Position numbers and translations under genes: made by a program
The notes under the pieces: generated by a model
The model's input: only the letters and a program-made list of their open reading frames with translations
Databases searched by the model: none
Told to the model about the DNA's origin: nothing
Source of the DNA: Hyphomicrobiales bacterium
Lineage (GTDB): Bacteria; Pseudomonadota; Alphaproteobacteria; Rhizobiales; Rhizobiaceae
DNA: 64,000 nt
NCBI GenBank assembly: GCA_900466475.1
Contig: UBMI01000007.1
Location: 328,569 to 392,568 of the forward strand
Direction of reading: 5' to 3'
Part shown: positions 17,650-25,185 of the stretch, in pieces
Position numbering within the stretch: position 1 is the first letter of the stretch
How the letters are laid out: the number at the start of each line of letters is the position of its first letter

Positions 17650-18432
17650 TTAGAAGTTATAGGATGGGCGGTCTTCCAGCAGCCGGTAATGGGTGGCGCG
17701 CACCACTGCCTGCGTGCGGTTGCGGGCGCCGAGCTTCTTGGCCGCCGCATTGAGATGCATGACGACCGTCGGCACGGAACGATTGATGATGCGCGAAATT
17801 TCCTTGGCCGAAAGTCCCTCTGCCGAGTGGCGCAGGCATTCCCGCTCCCGCTCTGTCAAACGGACCTTGCCGACCCGCAGCGCCTCAGCATCGAAAAGCG
17901 AATAGGCGGCCTCATGGAAGACATGGGCCAGCAGATTGAAATCGGCGATATAACGTAGTGCGTGGTGCTCGAAATCGCTGTCAACGCCGAAACGGATGCC
18001 GGTCACAGTCGCATAATCGCCGCGCGGCATATGGACGGGAACCGTCACGCCCGTCGACATGTCGCGCTCGTTGAGGAAACGCGTCACCGGCGCCGTGTCG
18101 TCACTCATGAAGCGGTTGATCAGAGTGTCGGCGTCCCTGTCATAGTTCCAGAAGAAGGGCGCCGAGGTGCGCAAGGCCACCTGTTGCACCGGATCGATGC
18201 GGAAATAGCCGCGGTCAAACCAGTATTCGCGCATATCTTCGGAGATATTGCGCAGCTTTAACATCGACGGAATCATGATCCCTCCGTCGATGTCATAAGG
18301 CACCGGCGTGTAGTCGTAGATCAGGGCCTCGAAACCGATCTCTTTCATTGCCGCGAAAACCTGATCGATACGCCCGTCCAGCGTCTGATGGGCTGAGAAC
18401 TGCCGTCTGATCGTTCCGATTTCGTCAAGCAT
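17650..18432 (-). CDS. LuxR-type solo regulator of the plant-signal (OryR/PipR-like) subfamily
   Basis: The 260-residue protein has an autoinducer-binding domain (about 20-170) and a LuxR helix-turn-helix (about 190-250, LTERERECLRHSAEGLSAKEI). Aligning on IDPV (Asp80-Pro81, TraR D70-P71) places Met67 at TraR W57 and Trp71 at TraR Y61; Trp95 matches W85. Exactly these W-to-M and Y-to-W changes mark LuxR solos that respond to plant compounds rather than acyl-homoserine lactones. No luxI-like synthase is present. The flanking pip genes are the classic context. I use the ATG at 18432 (GGGAG upstream); the frame extends to a GTG at 18456. Confidence 0.87.
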   Translation of the reverse strand: MLDEIGTIRRQFSAHQTLDGRIDQVFAAMKEIGFEALIYDYTPVPYDIDGGIMIPSMLKLRNISEDMREYWFDRGYFRIDPVQQVALRTSAPFFWNYDRDADTLINRFMSDDTAPVTRFLNERDMSTGVTVPVHMPRGDYATVTGIRFGVDSDFEHHALRYIADFNLLAHVFHEAAYSLFDAEALRVGKVRLTERERECLRHSAEGLSAKEISRIINRSVPTVVMHLNAAAKKLGARNRTQAVVRATHYRLLEDRPSYNF

Positions 18433-18553
18433 GGCGGACTCCCGGTGGTTCCCCACCCTATCACTTCTTATAGCTGGCGAAGAGCGTCATTTCGGATAAA
18501 AATTTAGCCATGCCCAATTATTGAGCAAGCGAAATCTTCTGCCGGAGCGGTGA
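18433..18553. promoter_or_regulatory. Divergent luxR / pip intergenic region
   Basis: These 121 bases must hold the promoters of the luxR-pip1 unit and of the pip2-importer operon. The only dyad I noticed is CTAT-N8-ATAG near 18459-18474, too short to call a lux box. A regulator-binding site for the LuxR protein is expected here by analogy with other luxR-pip loci. Confidence 0.4.
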
Positions 18554-19444
18554 ATGTGGCGTGAAATCGAGCCTGAGGCGCGACATGAGATTGAAGTCGA
18601 CGGCTACAAGGTGATTGCCTACAGCTTCGGAACCGGCAGCGAGACTGTTTTCTGCCTGAACGGCGGCCCGGGTCTGCCCTGCGACTATCTGCGCGAGGCT
18701 CATTCCTGTCTCATCGACAAGGGTTACCGCGTTGTCGCCTTCGACCAGCTCGGCACCGGCGCCTCCGACCGGCCGACCGACGCATCGCTCTGGACCATCG
18801 GCCGCTATGTCGAAGAAACCGAGACGGTGCGAAAGGCGCTGGGTCTCGGTAAAGTCCATATGCTCGGCCACTCCTGGGGCGGCTGGCTCGCGATCGACTA
18901 TGCACTGACCTATCCGGAAAACCTGCAGACGCTGATCCTCGAAGATACCGTCGCCGACATGCCGCATCTGATCTTGGAGCTGGAGCGGCTCCGGGCCGCC
19001 CTCGGGCCTGAGACGGTGGCGATGATGCAGAAGCATGAGGCGCAGGGAACCTACAATCATCCCGAATATCTCGCGGCCGTGACCATCCTGAACTATCGCC
19101 ACGTCTGCCGCCTGCCGGATTGGCCGGCGCCGGTGCGCCGCTCATTGGATGACTGGAACATGGGTCCCTATGAGACCATGCAGGGGCCGAACGAATTTCT
19201 CTATATCGGCAATCTGAAGGACTGGAACCGTGTTCCCGACCTGCCGCGGGTGAAGGCGCCGGTATTGATTACGACGGGCGAACATGACGAGTTGACGCCG
19301 GCCTGCGCGCTGCGCATGAAGCTTGCGTTGCCAAATGCCGAACTCAAGGTTTTCGCAAACGCCAGCCACATGCCGTTCTACGAAAACCCGCACGACTATT
19401 ATCCCGCCCTGATTGATTTCTTATCGCGACATAAGGCAAGCTGA
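18554..19444 (+). CDS. Proline iminopeptidase-family alpha/beta hydrolase (copy 2)
   Basis: The 296-residue cytosolic enzyme has NGGPGLPCDYL (oxyanion region), nucleophile Ser107 in GHSWGG, an acid in GEHDELTP and a C-terminal His in NASHMPFYE. It is a distant paralogue of the product of 16680-17582. GGAG lies 7-8 bases before the ATG. It is the first gene of the plus-strand unit that continues with the peptide importer 51 bases later, so it may hydrolyse a ligand or peptide-like substrate brought in by that importer. Confidence 0.85.
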   Translation: MWREIEPEARHEIEVDGYKVIAYSFGTGSETVFCLNGGPGLPCDYLREAHSCLIDKGYRVVAFDQLGTGASDRPTDASLWTIGRYVEETETVRKALGLGKVHMLGHSWGGWLAIDYALTYPENLQTLILEDTVADMPHLILELERLRAALGPETVAMMQKHEAQGTYNHPEYLAAVTILNYRHVCRLPDWPAPVRRSLDDWNMGPYETMQGPNEFLYIGNLKDWNRVPDLPRVKAPVLITTGEHDELTPACALRMKLALPNAELKVFANASHMPFYENPHDYYPALIDFLSRHKAS

Positions 19445-19495
19445 TGCAGAGGAAGGTGATCGGAACCTGGCGAAGACAAGGGGGCAGGCGCCACC

Positions 19496-20434
19496 ATGCA
19501 TCGCTATAAGTTCATACTGACCCGGCCGCTTCAGTTTCTGCCAGTCATCTTCGGCATCAGTGTCATTACCTTCATTCTGGTGCGACTGATCCCCGGCGAT
19601 CCCGCCCGCAATATTCTCGGCACGCGTGCGACACCGACGGCGCTTGCCAACATTCGCGCGCAGTATGGACTCGATCAGCCGATGTGGCTGCAATATTTCT
19701 ACTTCCTCAAGAACCTCGCGAATGGCGAAATGGGCAAGTCGATCCTCTACAAGATCGACGTTTTTCCGCTGATTGCCACGCGCATCGAGCCGACGATCGC
19801 GCTGGTCCTGACAAGCGTCATCCTGTCGATCCTGATCGCCGTGCCGATGTCGGCGATTGCAGCTCGTAATGCTGGCCGCGCGCCTGATCATGCAGTACGC
19901 GTCATCTCCACATTCGGGATCGGCTTTCCGCCTTTCTGGCTCGGCCTGATGCTGATCATTTTTTTCAGCGTTGAGCTCGGCGTCCTCCCCGTCTCCGGCT
20001 ACGGCACGACATTTACCGACAAGCTCTCTCATCTCATCCTGCCGGCGTTGACCGTTGCGTTGTCGCTCTCGACGGTGCTGACCCGCAGCCTGCGCTCCGC
20101 GATGATCGAATCCCTGAAATCGGATGTAGCGACAGCCGCTCGCGCCCGTGGCATGCCTGAGAGTGTCGTCTTCTGGCGCCACGTCCTGCCGAATTCGCTG
20201 GTACCGACAATCAATCTTCTGGCCGTCAACATTGGCTGGCTGATCGGCGGCACCGTCGTCGTGGAAAGTGTCTTTGCCCTGCCGGGCATGGGGCAATTGC
20301 TGGTGCGCGCCATTTTCTCGCGCGACTATATGGTCGTTCAGGGTGTAGCGATGACATTTGCTTGCGCCACCGTGCTCGTCAATTTCATTGCCGATATCGT
20401 CACCGTCGCTGTCGATCCGAGGGTGAAGCTATGA
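19496..20434 (+). CDS. Peptide-type (DppB-like) ABC importer permease
   Basis: The 312-residue inner-membrane protein has the DppB/OppB pattern: LPVIFGISVITFILVRLIPGDP at the first helix, GLDQPMWLQYFYFL, and the cytoplasmic EAA-type loop TAARARGMPESVVFWRHVLPN. About six helices are visible. The next permease starts within its stop codon (ATGA at 20431). It imports peptides or an analogous amide with the other components at 20431-24522. Confidence 0.9.
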   Translation: MHRYKFILTRPLQFLPVIFGISVITFILVRLIPGDPARNILGTRATPTALANIRAQYGLDQPMWLQYFYFLKNLANGEMGKSILYKIDVFPLIATRIEPTIALVLTSVILSILIAVPMSAIAARNAGRAPDHAVRVISTFGIGFPPFWLGLMLIIFFSVELGVLPVSGYGTTFTDKLSHLILPALTVALSLSTVLTRSLRSAMIESLKSDVATAARARGMPESVVFWRHVLPNSLVPTINLLAVNIGWLIGGTVVVESVFALPGMGQLLVRAIFSRDYMVVQGVAMTFACATVLVNFIADIVTVAVDPRVKL

Positions 20435-21282
20435 GCGTCGAGGCCTTTACTCCCTCTCCGGTCGCCTGGCGCCGTTTCCTCGGCCGCCGGCTGACACTCG
20501 TCATCGGCGCCGGCATTCTCTTGTTCTTTCTGCTCCTGGCAATCGCCGCTCCGCTGGTCGCACCCTTTGATCCGATCCTGCAGAATGCCGATGTGCGGCT
20601 ACAGTCGCCCTCCTTCGCCCATCTCTTCGGCACGGACAATTTCGGCCGCGACATACTTTCGCGCGTCATATGGGGCGCCCGCATCGACCTGCAGATTGCC
20701 ATCATCGGCGTCATCTTCCCGTTCCTGATCGGCACGACGATCGGGACCATCGCCGGCTTCTTCGGCGGCATCGTCGATGCGGTTTTCATGCGCCTCGTCG
20801 ATATCATTCTCGCCTTCCCGTTTCTTGTCTTGATGCTGTCGATCATCGCCATTCTCGGCCCGGGCCTCAGCAGTTTCTACATTGCCATGGCGCTGGTCGG
20901 CTGGGTCTCCTATGCACGCCTCATCCGCGCCCAGATGCTGGTCCTGAAAAGCAGTGACTACGCGGTCGCAGCCGTCAGCCTCGGATTCAGCCGTTTCAGG
21001 ATCATGTTCCGCCACCTTCTGCCGAACGCCATTGCCGGCTCCATCGTCTTTTCCATGTCGGATGCCACACTGGTGCTGCTCAGCGGCGCGGCCGTTAGCT
21101 ATCTCGGCCTCGGTGTGCAGCCGCCGCTCGCCGAGTGGGGCGTCATGGTCGCGGAAGGGCAGAGCTTCATCACAACGGCATGGTGGATCACGCTTTTCCC
21201 AGGCCTATCCATCGTCTGCCTCGCTTTCGGTTTCAGCATGCTGGGTGATGCGCTCGGCGAACTTCTCGGAGTTCACGAATGA
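20431..21282 (+). CDS. Peptide-type (DppC-like) ABC importer permease
   Basis: The 283-residue membrane protein has the DppC N-terminal helix, the conserved HLFGTDNFGRDILSRVIWGAR segment split around residue 70, and an EAA loop (VAAVSLGFSRFRIMFRHLLPN). I chose the ATG at 20431, which overlaps the upstream stop; the open frame reaching to 20362 lies inside the preceding gene. Its own stop overlaps the ATPase start by 4 bases. Confidence 0.9.
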   Translation: MSVEAFTPSPVAWRRFLGRRLTLVIGAGILLFFLLLAIAAPLVAPFDPILQNADVRLQSPSFAHLFGTDNFGRDILSRVIWGARIDLQIAIIGVIFPFLIGTTIGTIAGFFGGIVDAVFMRLVDIILAFPFLVLMLSIIAILGPGLSSFYIAMALVGWVSYARLIRAQMLVLKSSDYAVAAVSLGFSRFRIMFRHLLPNAIAGSIVFSMSDATLVLLSGAAVSYLGLGVQPPLAEWGVMVAEGQSFITTAWWITLFPGLSIVCLAFGFSMLGDALGELLGVHE

Positions 21283-22988
21283 GCGCGTCAGTGCTTTCCG
21301 TCCGTGACCTGACGGTCAGGGTTCATCTCGATGGCGGCGCGCGAACGCTGATCGACCATGTTTCTCTTGATCTCGCCAAGGGCGAAATCCTCGGCCTGGT
21401 TGGTGAGAGCGGCTCGGGAAAGAGCCTGCTCTGCCGCTCGCTCGTCCGGCTATTGCCCTCCTCTCTGATCAAGATCGAGGGCGGCGCCGTCCTGCTCGAA
21501 GGGCGTGATCTGACGACGGCAAGCGAAGCCGAGATGCTGGAAGTTCGGGGCGGCGAGATCGGCATGATCTTCCAGAACCCGACGAGCCATCTCGATCCGG
21601 TCATGCGCATCGGCGACCAGATTTCCGAGGGCATCCGCTATCATCAAGGGCTCGGCGCCAAGGAAGCACGGGCGGCGGCGATCGAGATCCTGACGCAGGT
21701 TGGCTTTCCCGATCCCGTTCGCCAATATGACAGTTATCCGCACGAGTTCTCCGGCGGCATGCGCCAGCGCGCCATGATCGGCGTGGCTCTCTCCTGCAAC
21801 CCGAAGATCCTGATCGCCGACGAGCCGACGACGGCACTCGACGTGACGATCCAGGCGCAGATCCTGAAACTCTTGCTGGAGATCCGAGAAAAGCGCGGCC
21901 TGTCGATCATCCTCATCACCCACGATCTCGGCATCGTCGCCCAGACCTGCGACCGCATCGCCGTCATGCGCAATGGTAAGCTGCTTGAACAGGGGCCGAA
22001 ACGGACGATCCTCTCCCGGCCGCAGGACGCCTACACGATCAATCTGATCAACAGCCATCCCTCCATGCCGGACGAGGCGCCAATGCCGGAGCCGCTGCTC
22101 GCGTCTTCCGCAGCATCGACCAAGCCGCTTCTCGAGATCGACGACCTGCATGTGCGTTTCAAGGTTGGCGGCAGCCTGTTCAAGAGCAGTGCCAAGACGG
22201 TAAGCGCCGTTTCCGGTGTCAGCCTGCAGGTCATGCCGGGCGAAACCATAGGCATCGTCGGCGAATCCGGCAGCGGCAAGAGCACACTCGCACGCGCCGT
22301 GCTAGGGCTGACGCCGATCTCCTCAGGCCATGTGTCCTTCGGAGGGATCGATCTCGCGCAGCAGCGGGCCGCCGGTCTCGCAAAGCTGCGGCGCGAGACG
22401 GCCATGGTCTTTCAGGACCCTTATAACGCACTCAATCCGCGCCTCACGATCGGGCAGATGCTTGCCGAGGTGCTGAAGGTGCAGGGCAAGGTGCCGGCAT
22501 CGGCCATTCCGGAGAGGATCGGCGAATTACTCGATCTTGTCGGGCTGGAGCGAGAGTTTGCAAATCGCAAACCCCGCAGCATGAGCGGTGGTCAGTGCCA
22601 GCGCGCCGGGATTGCCCGGGCGCTCGCTGTCGATCCGAAGCTCATCATTGCTGACGAATGTGTTGCGGCCCTCGACGTCACGATCCAGGCACAGATCATC
22701 GCGCTTTTCCGTGAGCTCACCGCAAAGATGAACCTGACGCTGATGTTTATCGCCCATGATCTGGCGATCGTGCGCAATCTCTGCGAACGCGTGGTCGTCA
22801 TGTATCGTGGCGAGATCGTCGAAGAAGGCCTCTCGGAAGAGGTCTTTGCGCGGCCGAAACATCCCTATACCGCGGCGCTGATCGCCGCCATTCCCGATAT
22901 CGATCCGGACAAGCCGCTTCTGAGCAGCGCCAGCTTGGAAGACGAGCTGCAATCGATGCCGGCACTACCCGTCAAACGCATGCCATAA
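21279..22988 (+). CDS. Peptide-type importer ATPase, DppD-DppF fusion
   Basis: The 569-residue protein is two complete ABC domains in one chain. Domain 1: Walker A GESGSGKSLLCRS, signature FSGGMRQRAM, Walker B ILIADEPTTALDV. Domain 2 (from about residue 285): Walker A GESGSGKSTLARA, signature MSGGQCQRAG, Walker B LIIADECVAALDV. Each domain ends in the oligopeptide-type C-terminal segment (ARPKHPYTAALIAAIP in the second). The fusion replaces separate DppD and DppF subunits. It is overlapped by the permease gene and followed by the binding-protein gene. Confidence 0.92.
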   Translation: MSASVLSVRDLTVRVHLDGGARTLIDHVSLDLAKGEILGLVGESGSGKSLLCRSLVRLLPSSLIKIEGGAVLLEGRDLTTASEAEMLEVRGGEIGMIFQNPTSHLDPVMRIGDQISEGIRYHQGLGAKEARAAAIEILTQVGFPDPVRQYDSYPHEFSGGMRQRAMIGVALSCNPKILIADEPTTALDVTIQAQILKLLLEIREKRGLSIILITHDLGIVAQTCDRIAVMRNGKLLEQGPKRTILSRPQDAYTINLINSHPSMPDEAPMPEPLLASSAASTKPLLEIDDLHVRFKVGGSLFKSSAKTVSAVSGVSLQVMPGETIGIVGESGSGKSTLARAVLGLTPISSGHVSFGGIDLAQQRAAGLAKLRRETAMVFQDPYNALNPRLTIGQMLAEVLKVQGKVPASAIPERIGELLDLVGLEREFANRKPRSMSGGQCQRAGIARALAVDPKLIIADECVAALDVTIQAQIIALFRELTAKMNLTLMFIAHDLAIVRNLCERVVVMYRGEIVEEGLSEEVFARPKHPYTAALIAAIPDIDPDKPLLSSASLEDELQSMPALPVKRMP

Positions 22989-23007
22989 CAACGAAGGGAA
23001 CGAACGC

Positions 23008-24522
23008 ATGATCACCAGATGGAAATCAATCGGGCTTGCAGCACTTCTTGCGGGCCTGACGCTCAGTGCATCCTATGCCGAAGCCGCAGGTGTGCTCACC
23101 ATCGGCCGTCGCGAGGATTCTACGACATTCGACCCGATCAAAACGGCGCAGAATATCGACAACTGGGTCTTCTCCAACGTCTATGACGTGCTGATCCGCG
23201 TCGACAAGACCGGCACAAAGCTGGAGCCCGGCCTGGCCGAGAGCTGGACGGCGTCCGACGACGGACTGACCTATGTCTTCAAGATCCGCGATGCGAAATT
23301 CTCCGACGGCTCGCCGCTGACGGCGGAAGACGCGGCCTTCAGCCTGCTGCGTATCCGCGATGACGCAGGCTCGCTCTGGAGCGATTCCTATAAGGTCATC
23401 GACACGGCCGTCGCAACCGATCCGCATACGCTGACGATCAAGCTCAAGAACCCTTCCGCGCCCTTCCTGTCGACGCTGGCACTGCCGAATGCCTCCGTCA
23501 TTTCCAAGGCCGGCATCGAATCCCTGGGTGCCGACGCCTACGCTGAAAAGCCCATTTCGTCTGGCGCCTTCACCGTAGAGGAATGGCGCCGCGGCGACCG
23601 CATCATCCTCAAGAAGAACCCGAATTTCTGGCAGGCGGACCGGGTAAAGCTCGACGGCGTCGAATGGATTTCGGTGCCTGACGACAATACCCGCATGCTG
23701 AACGTGCAGGCAGGCCAGCTCGACGCGGCGATCTTCGTGCCCTTTTCGCGCGTCGAGGAGTTGAAGAAGGACGCCAACCTGAACGTATTGGCCGATCCTT
23801 CGACCCGTGAGGACCATCTCCTGATCAACCATGCCCATGGCGATCTCGCCAAGAAGGAAGTACGCCAGGCGCTCGACATCGCAATCGACAAGAAGGCAAT
23901 CGTCGATGCCGTCACCTTCGGCCAGGGCACAGTCGCCAATTCCTACGTTCCGAAGGGCGCGCTCTATCATTACGCCGACAATCTGCAGCGCCCCTATGAC
24001 CCAGAAAAGGCCAAGAAGATGCTGGCCGACGCCGGCGTCACCAACCTGACGCTGAACTATCTGATCCGCGCCGGCGACGAAGTGGACGAGCAGACCGCCG
24101 TACTGGTGCAACAGCAGCTCGCCAAGGCCGGCATCACTGCTAACCTCCAGAAGGTCGACCCAAGCCAGGAATGGGACATGACGGTTGCCGGCGATTACGA
24201 TATCTCGGTCAACTACTGGACCAACGACATTCTCGACCCGGACCAAAAGACGACCTTCGTGCTCGGCCACGATTCCAACAACAACTACATGACGAACTAC
24301 AAGAACGATGCAGTGAAGGAACTGGTCGCCAAGGCCCGTCTGGAACTCGATCCGAAAAAGCGCGAGCAGATGTATATCGATCTGCAGAAGACCGCCAAGG
24401 ACGACGTCAACTGGATCGATCTCTACTACAGTCCCTACATCAACGTCGCACGCAAGAACATCGACAACTTCTATCAGAACCCGCTCGGCCGCTTCTTCCT
24501 AGAAGACACGGTCAAGAACTGA
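23008..24522 (+). CDS. Peptide-type ABC importer substrate-binding protein (SBP family 5)
   Basis: The 504-residue periplasmic protein has a Sec signal (about residues 1-26, cleaved near YAEAAG) and the family 5 features: TFDPIKTAQNIDNWVFSNVYD, LEPGLAESWTASDDGLTYVF, and the RQALDIAIDKKAIVDAV helix. It is the last gene of the pip2-importer operon. In the PipR system of Pseudomonas the equivalent protein is part of plant-signal uptake, so it may take an ethanolamine-type or peptide ligand; that is inference. Confidence 0.9.
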   Translation: MITRWKSIGLAALLAGLTLSASYAEAAGVLTIGRREDSTTFDPIKTAQNIDNWVFSNVYDVLIRVDKTGTKLEPGLAESWTASDDGLTYVFKIRDAKFSDGSPLTAEDAAFSLLRIRDDAGSLWSDSYKVIDTAVATDPHTLTIKLKNPSAPFLSTLALPNASVISKAGIESLGADAYAEKPISSGAFTVEEWRRGDRIILKKNPNFWQADRVKLDGVEWISVPDDNTRMLNVQAGQLDAAIFVPFSRVEELKKDANLNVLADPSTREDHLLINHAHGDLAKKEVRQALDIAIDKKAIVDAVTFGQGTVANSYVPKGALYHYADNLQRPYDPEKAKKMLADAGVTNLTLNYLIRAGDEVDEQTAVLVQQQLAKAGITANLQKVDPSQEWDMTVAGDYDISVNYWTNDILDPDQKTTFVLGHDSNNNYMTNYKNDAVKELVAKARLELDPKKREQMYIDLQKTAKDDVNWIDLYYSPYINVARKNIDNFYQNPLGRFFLEDTVKN

Positions 24523-24537
24523 GCCGGGACCTTGCTC

Positions 24538-24570
24538 GTACTCCGCCTCTCAAGGGCGGAGTACGCTTTT
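24538..24570 (+). terminator. Strong intrinsic terminator of the pip2-importer operon
   Basis: GTACTCCGCC and GGCGGAGTAC form a perfect 10-bp stem around a 7-base loop, followed by GCTTTT, starting 16 bases after the binding-protein stop. Confidence 0.85.
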
Positions 24571-24633
24571 GACAAGGGAACGGATATCCGGGCCCGTTAG
24601 AGAGCCGGGAGAATGGCGGCGTCTCTGCTTCGA

Positions 24634-25161
24634 TCATAAGGTCGCCGCTGATCTCGCCGCCTGCTCGTAATAGCCCGAGAGCGCTCTCAGGTGGGAGGCG
24701 ATACCCGACAAATCCCCCTGCGATAATCCCGACACTTTCGTCGCCTCGACCAGAAGCCGCTCGCGGATTTCCGAATATCGCGTCAGCGCCTCCAGGCCTT
24801 TGTCGGTGACCTGGATGACTTTTTCCTTGCCGGATTTTCCGGTCTTGACGAGGCCGGCCGCATCAAGCTTTTTTACCGCGTAGTTGGCGACATGAGTGTC
24901 TTCGATATCGAGAGGCAGAGGTCAGACAACGTCTTCGGCCGGCCGCGATGGCGCACCGAGTGAATGACAAGGATCTCCACAGGCGACAGGCTCGGCCCCC
25001 CCGGCGGCCGCCATGCAGCGCACCATCCAGCGATTAAAGGCGTGAGAAAAGAGGACCGATCCGTATTCGAGCTCCGAAAGAGCCGGCGAGCTGCCGAGTG
25101 CCAGATGAGCCGACGAGACGATCAGATCGCGGGGCGCCTTTTGTTATTTCGATTTTTCCAT
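24634..25161 (-). pseudogene. Broken MarR-family winged-helix regulator
   Basis: Read on the minus strand from ATG at 25161, the frame gives MEKSK then TAA (codon 6), and continues with AFNRWMVRCMAAAG. A G7 run (24996-25002) shifts the frame; dropping one G restores LSPVEILVIHSVRHRGRPKT and LSDLC. A second, opposite shift near 24912-24916 is needed to reach DIEDTHVANYAVKKLDAAGL, KTGKSGKEKVIQVTDKG and the end at 24634. The reconstructed product of about 175 residues matches rhizobial MarR-type winged-helix proteins. One nonsense codon and two compensating frameshifts mean it cannot make the full protein. Sequencing error at the G run is possible, but not for all three lesions easily. Confidence 0.75.
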
Positions 25162-25185
25162 TGAACGCACTTCCATCCCAATTGC

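Noticed and set aside
18433..18553. A defined lux box
   Set aside because: Only a CTAT-N8-ATAG dyad was seen; arms are too short to claim a site.
24634..25161. Programmed frameshifting to express the MarR-type gene
   Set aside because: A nonsense codon at position 6 would also have to be bypassed, and two opposite shifts would be needed; decay or sequence error is simpler.
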